Source: Sycobia sp. Sy_11 | Taxonomy: Eukaryota > Arthropoda > Insecta > Hymenoptera > Epichrysomallidae | Reading direction: 5' to 3' | DNA: 64,000 nt | NCBI GenBank assembly: GCA_018907035.1 | Contig: JACCIC010000029.1 | Span: 2,638,001 to 2,702,000, forward strand | Made by a program: the position numbers and the translations under genes | Shown: piece by piece, positions 21,690-33,258 of the stretch | How positions within the stretch are numbered: the first letter of the stretch is position 1 | Layout: every line of letters begins with the position of its first letter | The notes under the pieces: generated by a model | Told to the model about the DNA's origin: nothing | Database searches by the model: none | The model's input: only the letters and a program-made list of their open reading frames with translations

Positions 21690-22204
21690 ATATAATTTGA
21701 TGTAAATTATTTATATTTAAAAACCAAATTGATAATCAAAAAATATATTGAATAAATATTTCAATAGTGGACAGATAGTAAAAAAGTATAAGTAAAAATT
21801 AATAAGTCAAAAAAGTATAATAAATAAAACTAAACTGAACTGCGTAAAAAATTACGAATGTTCAATGTAGAAACAAGTGAAACTACAGTAACGAATTCAA
21901 ACTTAGTAACCAAAAAAACACATTTTACCTTTTTTCACTACTACACACTGATTTCCTCGATAATTCTCATAACAGAATAGAAGTAGATCTTCCAAAATTG
22001 AAAATGATCCCAACGTAATGAGTAGGCTGCTGTGATAAATAATTATATAAACCAAATGAGTTCAGAATCAGTATTATCTGTGATCAAAAACAATATTAGT
22101 GTAAATTTTTAAATATATCATATTCAATAAGTCATTATAGTATTACAACTAATATATAAAAAAATATTAATTGAACAAATACAAATATAATTATTTGTTA
22201 TATT
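21690..22204. repeat. 541-bp tandem repeat unit 1, interrupted by element 1
   Basis: The last 300 bp (CACATTTTACCTTTTTTCAC to TTATTTGTTATATT) match 30486-30771 closely. Element 1 is inserted at its end. Confidence 0.8.
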
Positions 22205-23529
22205 TGTAACGTTCCGTCTCCTTCCGCATTACTTTTTTCCGGTCTTATGTTATTAGCACAGGAGATTTGTGGGGTTTAGGGTACGTGATTCGGAGGGAGG
22301 AACGTATCAGGACGGGTTTTCGAGTGAATAACTTGAGACTCGGTTTTTTTATGTTTTAAAAAAAACAACAAAATATATTATCTTATAAATTACACAAATA
22401 AAATAATAATAATAGTAATTCTTATTCTATCGGGATCTCGCTGTAGATACCCTGAAACAAAAAAAATAATGGTTCGCAAATTAATTACTCGCGCCTTCAA
22501 TTTATTTTATATTATGTCGAGTAGTTAATTGGCTTATCTAAATGTCTACGAATTTACACGGCCTTGACCCAGTAATTTTCTCGCTTTATTTACTACATTT
22601 ACTTAAACGGTTCCTCTTTCTATTTATTATATTTATATAAGCGGTCCGTTTATTTACACGGAGTTTCTTCCGCACTATCGCAATAAATCCTTTTCTCTTT
22701 TTTATATCGGGCTAAGGTTCGCCTTAGCCAGTGATATAAAAAAATTCGATGCTTTACTTAGGAATAAGCATTTATTATTCCTTAGCAAGACTCCGTTTTA
22801 TTTCGATTTATTTTACAGAATTTAATTCCTATATTTATAATAGTAAGTCGATCAACGTTATGATGACTTGAAAATTTTCGGTCGCCGGTCGGTCTGGTAT
22901 TAATCGCAGGTGCGCCTCGCGATTAATAGCCGTCTGGTATTTGAATTCGACGAAAAGGGGCGCCTTTTCCCCGAATTAAATTAGCTCGATTATAATTTTG
23001 TCTCCGGCGGCTTTCTGGATTATTTCTTAGGTGAAAAAGAATTACTTTTTCAGAAGTCAGGAGCGCCCGTTCTTCTGGGTCGGTAATCTTTTACCCTTTT
23101 CTTACGAGTAAAGGTGTTTTTCCTTTGGCCTCGTAAAAGAGTTTTCACCCAAGAAAATACAGAATTTGTCGATTGGTAGATGACAGTTCCCTTCGTCACT
23201 CGGGAGGTATCCTTCCTCGACGAATGCCGAAAACGAACCGTGTTCTTGACAAAATTTAGCGCACTTTTATACATGGTAAAAGTACGTTAAAAAAAATCTG
23301 ATTGGTTATTGTTTATTTTATAATACGGTAATATTATTCCTATTGGTTAAACTAATATATGATTAGTTTATTCTACCTATTCTACTCTAGGTTTGTGTTT
23401 GTTTGTTTATTTATAGAAATCGTTTCGTGTATATATCTGACTGTTATAATGATTTGTATATAATAATGTTATAATTAATAATTCTGGTCACGTTAACAAC
23501 CTAATCTATCCTGCTTTTTTCGCGTTACA
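22205..23529 (-). repeat. Element 1, 3' LTR (1325 bp)
   Basis: Bounded by TGTAACG and GTTACA. It is about 95% identical by eye to the 5' LTR, except for about 521 extra bp from roughly 22857 to 23385. The extra part holds the TATA box (23265-23271, minus) and several strong hairpins such as ATTAATCGC/GCGATTAAT (22899-22927). Another hairpin, GGCTAAGG-TTCG-CCTTAGCC at 22710-22729, is in both LTRs. Confidence 0.9.
23265..23271 (-). promoter_or_regulatory. TATA box in element 1 3' LTR
   Basis: Minus strand CATGTATAAAAGTGCGC. It is absent from the 5' LTR because of the missing block. Confidence 0.6.
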
Positions 23530-23543
23530 TTTCCCCCTTTTTT
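23530..23543 (-). other. Polypurine tract of element 1
   Basis: Minus-strand AAAAAAGGGGGAAA immediately before the 3' LTR start TGTAACG. This is the expected place and composition for the plus-strand DNA primer. Confidence 0.85.
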
Positions 23544-23934
23544 CGGAAGCGGAAATTTATATAATAAGTCTAAAGTAAATTTTTGCTTCGGACGATCGAA
23601 AGTATTGTTACTTACGTTTGTTAAGGCGGTAGCTCGTCGCACCTGTCCCGTTTCTTTTATGATTCGCAGCAGGTATCGGGTATCCCTGATACGCGTCCGG
23701 TAGCGTACATATCCCTGAGAATATTGTAGAACTTGTCCGACGGGGAGTTTAAATGTATGTACTGTTCTTCGGCGTCCTTAATCTCCTTTTTGAGCTCCAT
23801 TGGAATAAGTTCGGGTGACCACGGCTGCTTTCTGGAGTTGTTAGTTGGCCCCCTGAAGTCTTTTTTCCTCAGTCTTGGCGTTGGTGGTCGTTATTTACGT
23901 CGCTCGTTATATTTTTCGTCTTCCTCCGGGTCCT

Positions 23935-23981
23935 CTGATGTCGACGAGAACTCTGATGATGAAGACGACGACGATGACGAC

Positions 23982-24025
<44 letters not shown>

Positions 24026-24261
24026 AGATGACGTGGTCAGCGAAGGTGGTGGGCAGATGTCGATCACCCCCGGGCCTCTCCTTGATCATCCTCGGTCAGG
24101 TCTATGATCTGAATGGCTGGTGAGTGTGGACGGGGTGCTTCGAGGATGATTCTTTGGTCTCCTCTTAGCATCTCATCCCGTATTATTCTTGGTGGTTCTT
24201 TGAACTTCTTTGATGTTATTATCCGTGGCCTTGTCGGTTTTCTAGTTTTTGCGTTGTCCAT
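23935..24261 (-). pseudogene. Element 1 extra small ORF and Ser-coding (GATGAC)n tract
   Basis: Minus 24261-24064 encodes a 65-residue basic peptide (MDNAKTRKPTRPRIITSKK...) ending with an acidic patch (IIDLTEDDQGE). Beyond it 23950-24030 is a GATGAC microsatellite that reads as poly-Ser in one minus frame and continues as SEFSSTSEDPEEDEK. The tail may once have belonged to the third ORF. No known domain is visible. The poly-Asp reading on plus is a shadow. Confidence 0.4.
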
Positions 24262-24642
24262 TGCGCGAGGGTCGATTTAATTATTTCGTCGAAGGTTTCA
24301 TCGGCAATCATTTCAATACTACGGTCGAAGGCTTGACAGGTTCCTTTATTTATACTAAATTTCATAAACAAAACACGACTTTCGATCGTCCTCGTAAGCT
24401 TTCCCTTTTATTTATGATGCAAGACATTTTCGTTTGATATAATAATTTAATATAATAATTTAAATTTCGCTCGATATATTTTAGTTTATTTGTGGTTTTA
24501 AATTTGGTCAAAAATTAAATTTGAAAGAAAGAAAAAAGTTTTACCTTTATTCGGTCTCGCTAATAGCTTCCGATTCAGATAGATCGTTTAAACCTTCATC
24601 TTGTAGACGCCATCTTATTCGTCGTTTTTCTTGTCGTACGAT

Positions 24643-25143
24643 TTATCTTCTTTCTTGCCTCCTACGTTGTGCTGCTGGTGACCTTCTGTGGAATAGTATT
24701 CTATACCCTATGAGGGTAATTGCTTCCATTCCAAATACTATTTCCGCATCGGTCTGTTGATTTACCACTGCAAAATGGCTGTTGAATTCTCGGCCGTGAC
24801 ACGTAAAAGTTACTTGTAGTTTATATGATGATGTCACGTTTTGATGTACCGATGGACACGTCGGTACATAGTATTGTTGTATTTCGGGGAATCCATGGGT
24901 GATGGAGGCACCTCTTCTTTGCAGTATTTCACCGATTCTCGGTGAGATTGTTTTTATTAGTGAGGCTGTACTTATGAATGCCCTTGTATGCCATCCATAG
25001 CACTCAATGGCGACACTTAATTCTAAAAATCGGTGGTATAGTTCTAACTCGAGCGGATGGCGTTCCATGGTTGACTGTGTGTCATTATATGATTTACCGC
25101 GTTTATATTCGTTTTCAGGATGGAAAATCATCTGATATTTCAT
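24643..25143 (-). CDS. Element 1 third ORF, retropepsin-like but without catalytic Asp
   Basis: 166 codons starting 29 nt inside the integrase end, in another frame. The position is that of env in errantiviruses, but there is no signal peptide or membrane segment. Residues about 53-70 (AFISTASLIKTISPRIGEI) and 132-149 (DAEIVFGMEAITLIGYRI) resemble the flap-to-GMD arrangement of retropepsins, where one expects an (L/I)DTG motif and a (I/L)LGMD motif. Here STAS replaces DTG, so protease activity is unlikely. The C-terminus is very basic (RRRQERR). This could be a decayed duplicated protease or a distinct accessory protein; homology is inference. Confidence 0.45.
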   Translation of the reverse strand: MKYQMIFHPENEYKRGKSYNDTQSTMERHPLELELYHRFLELSVAIECYGWHTRAFISTASLIKTISPRIGEILQRRGASITHGFPEIQQYYVPTCPSVHQNVTSSYKLQVTFTCHGREFNSHFAVVNQQTDAEIVFGMEAITLIGYRILFHRRSPAAQRRRQERR

Positions 25144-26607
25144 CTAATTCTTGTTTTATTGCTTTTAAATCGCTCACATGCATGTGCTTGATTTCCCCCT
25201 CTTTATCGTCTTTCAAGACGTAGATAACGGGAGAGATTTTAGGTATCATGATAAATGGTCCCTCGTATTTGGGCGCTAATTTTGCGTTGAATACTGCCTG
25301 TTTATTGGATAGTTCATGTGTTATTTTTAACACTTTTTCCCCAATCCTAGGCGTCCATATTCGGCGTCTCAGATCGTAGTAGTGTTTCTGTTTCTGAAAA
25401 TTGCGCGCCAATTGTATTCGTGAACGATCTAAAGCTTCCTGTATTTGTTTGAGTCGGTTTTTACTATTGACCTGTGCTGGGTCTTTATTCATCATAGTTT
25501 TAATTCCTGGTGGGCGTAATTCTCGGTCATAATTTCAATAGGCAGGTGTATAACTGGTAGATTCGCAATGAGCTGTGTTATATGCAAACGCTATATCGGG
25601 TATGAATCGATCCCATGATCTCTGGTTTTTGCCTACATATTGCGAAATCATCGTTTTATTACTCGGTTTGCCCGTTCTACAGGGTTACACTGCGGTGTAT
25701 ACGGATGTGAGCGTCGGTGTATGATTTTCGAATGTTATCATAATTTAAAAAAATTCTTACTTATGAACTGTTGTCCATTATCAGATATTATCGTGTTAGG
25801 GTACCAATGTCGTAGAATTATTTGCGCTCGAACTGCATTTGACACGGCTTTTCCTGTAGCTTTACGCAGCGATCGTAGTTCAATCTATTTTGTCATTTTG
25901 TCCTGCATCACTAAGAGCCAAGTATTTAATTTTGTCGAACGAGGTACTGGTCTGATTAAGTCGACAGATACTATTTCCCAAGGTTGTTTGACTTGGGTTG
26001 CGTGCATCATTCCCGCAGATGCTTGCTGTAATGTTTTGTATTGTTGGCATATATTACAATTTCTTATATATTTAGCAGCCATTCTGAGCATGCCTGGCCA
26101 ATAAAATAATTTTGCTAGGCGTGCAAGTGTCTTTGCAACACCTAGATGTCCCGCAGTCGGATTATTATGCATTTTTTCTAGTACGTCATTTTGTTCGCGT
26201 TTTGGAACACATTTTTTCCATTGTGTCGATTCGTCTATCTCATCAAAATCAAGTGTATGTAATATATGTTTGTATAGTTTATTATTCTCTACACAGTAGT
26301 CGGGATTATTTTCCGGGTCGGCTTTGACTGTTGTTAAACATTTCATATACCAGTCTTCCTCGGGTGTGTTTATATTACAAATTTTTACGGGCTGTCGAGA
26401 CAGTGTGTCGGCGAGCAGATTATCGTTACCTCGCCGATATTTAATTTCAAAATCGTATTGACTAAGTTCGAGGGCACATCTGGCTAAACGTCCTGATGGA
26501 TTTTCTATCTTGTTTAACCATTTTAAAAACTGGTGATCGGTCAGTACAATAAAATGGTACCCTTCTAGATAGTCCCGGAATTTCCAGATGCCCCATTTTA
26601 TGGCCAA
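25115..26607 (-). pseudogene. Element 1 RNase H end and integrase
   Basis: 26607 downwards: the end of RNase H (VLTDHQFLKWLNKI, then GNDNLLADTLSR), then the integrase zinc finger (H...H then CNICQQYK). The catalytic core follows: first Asp in VSVDLIRPVP, second in IISDNGQQF near 25795, Glu in NPVERANR near 25685. The C-terminal GPY/F module is KLAPKYEGPF...HVSDLK, ending at 25115. The core triad is present, but a TAG replaces a Trp codon at about 25884 (after QDKMTK) and two adjacent stops occur near 25745. Further stops lie before 25495. It would process the element's LTR ends for integration if intact. Confidence 0.88.
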
Positions 26608-27532
26608 ACAATCAAGCTTAGTTGCAGAATAAATTTTTTCTGCTGGCGTGAGAGTGCGACTAGCATAAGCAATAATACGTTCTGCTTTTTCGTACAGTTG
26701 GATAAGGGCGGCTCCTAGTCCTTCTGTGCTTGCATCAATCTGGAGAACGAACGGTTTTTCCCAGTCTGGGCAGGCAAGGATCGGTGCTTTTGTTAATAAT
26801 GTTTTAATTTCATCAAATGCTTTTTGCTGCGCTGCTCGCCATTCCCAATTCGTGTTTTCCTTTATTAGTTTATGTAGAGGAGCAGCAACATTGGAAACGT
26901 CTTTTAGATATCGTCAGCACCATAAAATTAGACATAAATCTTTGAATTTCTTTTGAATTTCTAGGCGGAGATAAATTAGCGACGGCTGCAGTTTTTTCTG
27001 GATCAGTGTGCAGACTATCTTTATATACAATGTGACCTAGATATTTAAGTTGTGGACGGACAAAATTGCATTTTTCGAAATTCGGTTTTAATTTGGCGTT
27101 TCTTAGACGTTGAAACACTTCTTTTAATATTTTTAAATGGTATGCAAAAACATTTGGGGCCATTTCGGCGGTAATCACCTGATCCAATAATCGCTGGAAT
27201 GTTGCAGGTGTGGAGTGTAAGCCAAAGGGCATGATGGTTAATTCAAATAATCCCTTGCCAGGGACGGTAAATGCGGTAACCGGTCGACTTTCTGGTGTAA
27301 ATGCTACCTGCCAGTAGCCACTTTTCAAATCAATGGTAGATAGATATCTGGCCTCTGTTAATTTATCTAAAATGGCGTTGATTTGCGGTAATGGGTATGC
27401 ATCTTTTTTTGTGACTTTATTAATTTTTCGAAAGTCTACGCAAAAACGATCCTCGCCATATTTCTTTTTTACCATCACGATAGGCGAGCTCCATGGACTG
27501 CTGGACGGTTGGATTACACCTTCTTGCAGCAT
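26608..27532 (-). pseudogene. Element 1 reverse transcriptase, active site deleted
   Basis: 27532-26870 is open and contains the RT fingers and palm (DFRKINKVTKKDAYPLPQI, IDLKSGYWQVAF, FGLHSTPATFQRL). After NVFAY at about 27141 the sequence jumps straight to HLKILKEV. In element 3 the corresponding place has 13 residues including the catalytic YLDD aspartates. The 39-nt loss keeps the frame, leaving an open but catalytically dead RT. The thumb and early RNase H from 26870 to 26608 continue in other frames. Confidence 0.9.
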
Positions 27533-28333
27533 TTATCGACTTCCGACTTTTTGATATTTTGCATAATCGGATTTTTTGGTCGATATTTTTGTTTAATTGG
27601 AGTAGTTTTTTCCAATATAATTTTGTGTTGTAACAATGGCGTTGGTCCTTTTGTGTTTTCTAGCTTTTGTTTTTCTTCAGCAATAAATTTGTCCATTATT
27701 ATTTTTTCATGTGGCTTTAAGTGTGTTAAACCACTGTCGTCTATTTCACAAATATGTTCGGTTGTTGCATTTTTTTTTTGAAAAATAATTCGATTATTTA
27801 TTGGTATTTCCGTATTTAATTTTCTTAATGCATCCATTCCGAGAAGCATTGGTTGATTTAAAGTGTTCAATACTAGTCTTCTTGAAAAAGCCGTAAACAT
27901 TTTGAGATTAAATCTAGAAATCTTGAAAAAGCCGTAATCATTTTGTATATATCTACCCCGAAATGAAATCACCTAATCTCGTTTCGGAGCCGTCGGCTAA
28001 TACAGCTACACTATTACTTTCCTTATTTTGAAAGCCATAACGTAAACAGGCTTCGACAATTTGTTTACTTACGTATGAGCTGACGGATCCCGTATCGATA
28101 AGTGCATTTATCTCATAGTCACCTATCATTACTTTGGTGAATAATCGATTGTTTATTTCGTAGTTTTGTTTTCGGGCCGGCCCTTTTTCCATTTCCCTGT
28201 GCATGGCAGTTGCAGTCACGAGTGAATATTCCGTCCTTATCGCAGTATGAACAGAATAGTTTTCTCGCGTTTGTGCATTTAAATCGGTCGTGTCCCCGCT
28301 CTTTGCATTTCCAGCAGTATATCGTTCTATCAT
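27514..28333 (-). pseudogene. Element 1 protease and linker
   Basis: 28333-27953 contains a retropepsin active site, INALIDTGSVSSYVS, preceded by a basic Gln/Arg-rich linker. The following piece 27972-27514 in another frame holds LLGMDALRKL, the second conserved retropepsin motif, and a Lys-rich linker to RT. A frameshift near 27960 separates them. The ORF for the preceding zinc knuckles overlaps in a different frame. Confidence 0.8.
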
Positions 28334-29304
28334 ATATAACTGATATATTATATTTTGATGTCACGCTCGGCTTATTTACATTTGTTTTGTTTGGGTGTGT
28401 GAATTGACTGGGTGAGCTGGTATTTCATTTTGCCTCGATTTCGGACTCCTCTTTGCTTTTCAGATACTCTTCTACTTTCTGGATTATATGCACTGTTTTA
28501 GTAATTGCGTTTGTTGGGACATATATACGATATTCGGCTCGCATATGTAATAGGTCGTCTCTATTTGTCTCTCTTCATTGTACTCTCTTCGGCGTCGCAT
28601 AAGTGTCATAACAGTGTTTACGAATGATCGTATTGTTTCTGTTATTGCTTGTTTTCTATTACTAATCTGTAGATCGAGATTTCTTAATTCTCCCGGTGAC
28701 AAGTAGAAATTTCGCAGTTCCGTTTCAAGTTCCTCTAATGTATTTACGCTTGCTGCATAGTTTCGATGCCACAGTTGTGCATCGCCTCGAAGTAACTCGG
28801 GATATCCTTGCAAAATTTGTTCGTCTGTATATCTATATGCCTTTTGTAGTTCTCTTACATGTTCGAGAAATGCATATAAATCTTTCCCATCAAAATGGCA
28901 ATTCCACTTTCACATTTGGTCAAGAACTTTCGTAGTTGGATTTGTCGTTTCTCCGGTGTGAATTGCTGTGTTAAAAATTTGGTTATTTTCCCCTGTCATT
29001 CGATTAATTGGCGATAATGTATCAGTTGTAGGGGACAAGGTACCTGGCCTATTTTTTTCATTTCGCAGTCGTTGTAATTCTGCTTCTAATTTTTCTACTT
29101 CTTGGTTCTATCCAAATCTTCTTTGTATTGTGGAGCATCAGCTGGTTTATTACTAAATCTTTCCGGATGTGTTCATACGTACGATACCAATCGTGATTTT
29201 AATAGAGGTACACTGCCTTCACTATCTACGTTTATTTTTGTCAATTCATCTATCAACTTATCTTTAGTGAGACGGTATATCCATGATATGCGAGGGGTAG
29301 ACAT
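28119..29304 (-). pseudogene. Element 1 gag with SAP-like start and CCHC knuckles
   Basis: The ATG at 29304 lies 105 nt from the PBS and opens MSTPRISWIYRLTKDKLIDE, a SAP-like helix-turn-helix, interrupted by a stop near 29185. The 28813-28484 frame has the capsid-like GDAQLWHRNYAASVNTLEEL. 28364-28119 encodes CWKCKERGHDRFKC, a canonical CX2CX4HX4C knuckle, and a second, CSYCDKDGIFTRDC, in which the His is replaced by Ile. Gag would form the particle and bind RNA. The several frames show decay. Confidence 0.8.
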
Positions 29305-29408
29305 TTTTCTTAAACAAAATTTTAATTTATAAAAGAAATTTAATTTTTGGCCTTACACTTTCAACTCTAACGTTGTAGCTCAAGTTATTCACCGGATTTT
29401 TTTATCAG

Positions 29409-29426
29409 GACCCTGTTCGGGCGCCA
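29409..29426 (-). other. Primer-binding site, tRNA-Lys type
   Basis: Minus-strand TGGCGCCCGAACAGGGTC directly follows the 5' LTR. It matches the well-known tRNA-Lys-type PBS except at the last bases. Confidence 0.85.
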
Positions 29427-30230
29427 TGTAACGTTCCGCCTCCTTCCGCCTTACTTTTTTTCCGGTCTTATGTTATTACCACAGGAAATTTATGGGGTTT
29501 AGGGTACGTGATTCGGAGGGAGGAACGTATCATGACGGGTTTTCGAGTGAATAACTTGAGACTCGGTTTTTTTAATGTTTTAAAAAAAATAACAAAATAT
29601 ATTATCTTATAAATTACACAAATAAAATAATAACAATAGTAATTCTTATTCTATCGGGATCTCGCTGTAGATACCCTGAAACAAAAAAAATAATAGTTCG
29701 CAAATTAATTACTCGCGCCTTCAATTTATTTTATATTATGTCGAGTAGTTAATCGGCTTATTTAAATGTCTACGAATTCACACGGCCTTGACCCAATAAT
29801 TTTCTCGCTTTATTTACTACATTTACTTAAACGGTTCCTCTTTCTATTTATTATATTTATATAAGCGGTCCGTCTATTTACACGGAGTTTCTTCCGCACT
29901 ATCGCAATAAATCCTTTTCTCTTTTTTATATCGGGCTAAGGTTCGCCTTAGCCAATGACATAAAAAAATTCGGTGCTTTACTTAGGAATAAGCGTTTATT
30001 ATTCCTAAGCAAGACTCCGTTTTCTTTCGATTTATTTTACAGAATTTAATTCCTATATTTATAATAGTAAGTCGATCAACCTATTCTATTCATATTCTAT
30101 TTGTTTATTTATACAAATCATTTCGTGTATATATCTGACTGTTATAATGATTTGTATATAATAATGTTATAATTTTAATAATTCTAGTCACAGTAACAAC
30201 CTAATCTATCCTGCTTTTCTTCGCGTTACA
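29427..30230 (-). repeat. Element 1, 5' LTR (804 bp, internally deleted)
   Basis: Same borders as the 3' LTR but lacks about 521 bp after GTAAGTCGATCAAC, including the TATA box and several hairpins. As the upstream LTR on minus, it has therefore lost the likely promoter. Confidence 0.9.
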
Positions 30231-31020
30231 ATTTATTATTAAGTTCAATAGATATAAATATTTATACAGAGAAACTGTATATTATTTATATTTTAAAAAG
30301 CATTTGATGTAAAAAAAATTTTTAACAAATATTTCAATATTACATCAAAAATTAATAAATAAAAAAAGCATATTAAATTACAATAAATTAAATTGAAAAG
30401 GAAATGAAAATTGTTCACCTGAAGAAGAAAATGATGCTACACAACTAAATGATTGTGAAATTCAAAGTTATGCATAATAACGAAAAAACACATTTTACCT
30501 TTTTTCACTATTACACACTGATTTCCTCGATGATTCTCACAACAGAATAGAAGTAGATCTTCCAAATTTGAAAATTATCCCGACGTAACGAGTAGGCTAC
30601 TGTGATAAATGATTATATGAGCCAGATGAGTTCAGAATCAGTATGATCTGTGGTCAAAAACAATATTAGTGTAAATTTTTAAATATATCATATTCAATAA
30701 GTCATTATAGTATTATAACTAATGTATAAAAAAATATTAATTGATCAAATACAAATAGTATTATTTGTTATATTTATTATTAAGTTAAATAGATATAAAT
30801 ACTTATACAGAGAAACTGTATATTATTTATATTTAAACAAGCATTTGATATGAAATAAAATTTTAACAAATATTTCAATATTACATCAAACGTTAATAAA
30901 TAAAAAAAAGCATGTTAAATTACAATAAATTCAATTGAAAAGGAAATGAACATTGTTTACCTGAAGAAGAAAATGAGGCTACACAACTAAATGATTGTGA
31001 AATTCAAAGTTATGGATGTA
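30231..31020. repeat. 541-bp tandem repeat units 2 and partial 3
   Basis: Unit 2 is 30231-30771 and unit 3 starts at 30772 with the same ATTTATTATTAAGTT start and runs to about 31020. Shared landmarks are GAGAAACTGTATATTATTTA, ATTTCAATATTACATCAAA and CCTGAAGAAGAAAATGA. No ORF. Confidence 0.85.
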
Positions 31021-31661
31021 GAGGGGACGCCGAAACAATAGATGCAATAAAAGGGATTAACTGGTGTCGATGTTCTTGAAGTACGTATAGATTTTCTTGC
31101 CTGTTTGTGTAAGTGTGTATGAATGTATTTATATACATACACGTATTTTCTTAAAATTTTAAATTCCCTGCGTGGCGATCATCGAGGCTACGAAAAGGTA
31201 TACCTGGGTATACGAACTTATAGAATTTCTTCGTCGACATCAGTGAATCCCATTTACTACACCTCGCTGCCACATTTTTAAGAAAATAGGTATATATATA
31301 TTTATATAATAAAATTATTTATAGAATAACATTCATTAAATTTTTATATAATAAATTTTATTTCATTGCTATTTATATTATATCATGCATTCATTAAAAT
31401 TAATTCAATAATTATTAAAATACAACTAATATTTATTTAAATTAGTGTTTAAAACAGAAACATATATATTTAACACGAATGAACATTTTTTAATTTGGAG
31501 TAAACCATATATTTGAAACAAACAATCAAGTTTATTTGAATAGCGAACATATATTTATTACATTACACTAAATAAATTATTGAAAAGTAATAAATATTTC
31601 TTGAATTTTACTAAACGGAAATATATGTAAAAAATAAAGTTAAATAAATAAATATTTGAAA

Positions 31662-31662
<1 letters not shown>

Positions 31663-31714
<52 letters not shown>
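31663..31714. repeat. (TA)n microsatellite
   Basis: About 25 TA units. Confidence 0.95.
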
Positions 31715-31715
<1 letters not shown>

Positions 31716-32073
31716 TCAAATTTAACAAATATATTCAATTTTTGGAAAAGCTATTCAATATGAACAATTAAATAGCTTTATTAAAAGGATAGGATATTTT
31801 TTACAGTAAATTTAACAAAAAAAATAAAACAAAAAAAATGATGGCAATATTTGTTGCATGCATATTGGTAAACTGCCTGCTAGGCCTCGTACAACATGCG
31901 TGCAGATGGACAGGTAATAAACGGTGAGAGCAGGTGAGAGACAGAGACGAAACAGTATAGAGGAAACTCGCGGGTACATACATGTATATGATATGGCAAC
32001 ACCCACCAACATCGCGAGTAATTCATGTTAATCTCCTTGAATTTTTCTATTCTCCCCCCCCCTCTCGCTCTCG

Positions 32074-32077
<4 letters not shown>

Positions 32078-32110
<33 letters not shown>

Positions 32111-32126
32111 TCTCTCTCTCCCTCTT
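32078..32126. repeat. (CT)n microsatellite
   Basis: CT dinucleotides interrupted by two CCC steps; preceded by a C8 run near 32056. Confidence 0.9.
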
Positions 32127-33258
32127 TTTCTGTTTTCTCCATACAAGTTAGTTATGTGTCAAATATGATTATATAGGATTCTGATAGGATACTCCAAAAA
32201 TATAAAAAGCAGTCAAATAATTTTTGGAAAAGTTTACAGTCTATAATTAGCAGCTTTTTCGAGATCTATTGCATTCGTAAACATAGATCAATTGCTGACA
32301 ATGGCCATAAATATTGTCTCAATGTCAAGTTAATTTTTTTAAAGCGTACATATATTTTGTTTCATCTTAATTATTTTAGTTCAATACAGACACATTATAA
32401 AATTAAATCAAACATACATTTTTTTAGTTCCAAGTAAAACGTATGTCATAGAAATAAGTCTATACTGAAAAAAAATGTTATAAATTTAAAATACCGAATG
32501 TTTAGTTTAATAAAGTAAATATTTTGTTGATATATGAGAACTGAGAATTTAAACAAAATATAACATTCAACTATAGTATCTTAACTTATTAGACCGTCAT
32601 TCGTAATCTTCAATGATGTAAACGTACACTATATATTATGTTGTAATAAATACTAACTATATTTACATATTTTTCCATCATTTGTATTGTAATATATATA
32701 CATTATATGAAATATATTTGTATTGTACGAATCGCAATGGTAGTGAATGTTCAACGCACGCAATCTACCGTTCAAGCTTTAGGCATTCCGATAAGAATGT
32801 TAATTAGAATTATTATTAGGACTTAATCCTAATAAATAGAGAGTGTTTAACTGGTTAATAAGTCAGTTACATGAACTCTTCAGCACTCAAAATCTTAATT
32901 TTAAAAATTACTTACACAACTAAAACATACTTTAACTTTATTTTATACAAAAGTATAGAATAAGGCAAGTATGGTATATTAGAAATTCTAATCATTTAAA
33001 AATATTTGTAACGTAACAAATACTTTTTGCTCTTCAAATAAACCTAACAATTCATTTCAAATACACGGTTATTTCGAAATTACAGAATATTCGTTCCTTT
33101 TAAAGCCGTATGTTTTTGTTTCAAATAATAGAATTTGTATGAATGTTTGTTGTATTGCAATAAATATACTTTTAGGAAACTGACTCATTTACATTTAGAC
33201 TTGTTTTCAACGTGTGCGGCAACATAAATTATGTTATTAGATAAGTAATATTATGTTT

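Larger units (their letters stand above)
22205..30230 (-). mobile_element. Ty3/Gypsy element 1, full-length layout but inactive
   Basis: An 8.0-kb LTR retrotransposon coding on minus: 5' LTR 29427-30230, PBS 29409-29426, gag, protease, RT, RNase H, integrase, extra ORFs, PPT 23530-23543 and 3' LTR 22205-23529. The empty site is preserved in the next tandem unit (GTTATATTTATTATT near 30768), giving a 3-4 bp target duplication (ATT or ATTT). Multiple lesions include in-frame loss of the RT active site and several integrase stops. Confidence 0.92.
31030..33250. other. AT-rich intergenic stretch with microsatellites
   Basis: No coding signal. It contains the palindrome GTATACC/GGGTATAC near 31199, a (TA)n run at 31663-31714 and a (CT)n tract at 32078-32126. 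The short ORFs across the CT tract are artefacts of the repeat. Confidence 0.65.

Noticed and set aside
23733..24123. Plus-strand acidic ORF with a poly-Asp run
   Set aside because: It is antisense to element 1 and arises from a GATGAC microsatellite. The surrounding genes all run on minus.
31801..32176. Small ORFs around the (CT)n tract
   Set aside because: They depend on Ser/Leu or Arg/Glu repeats from the microsatellite.
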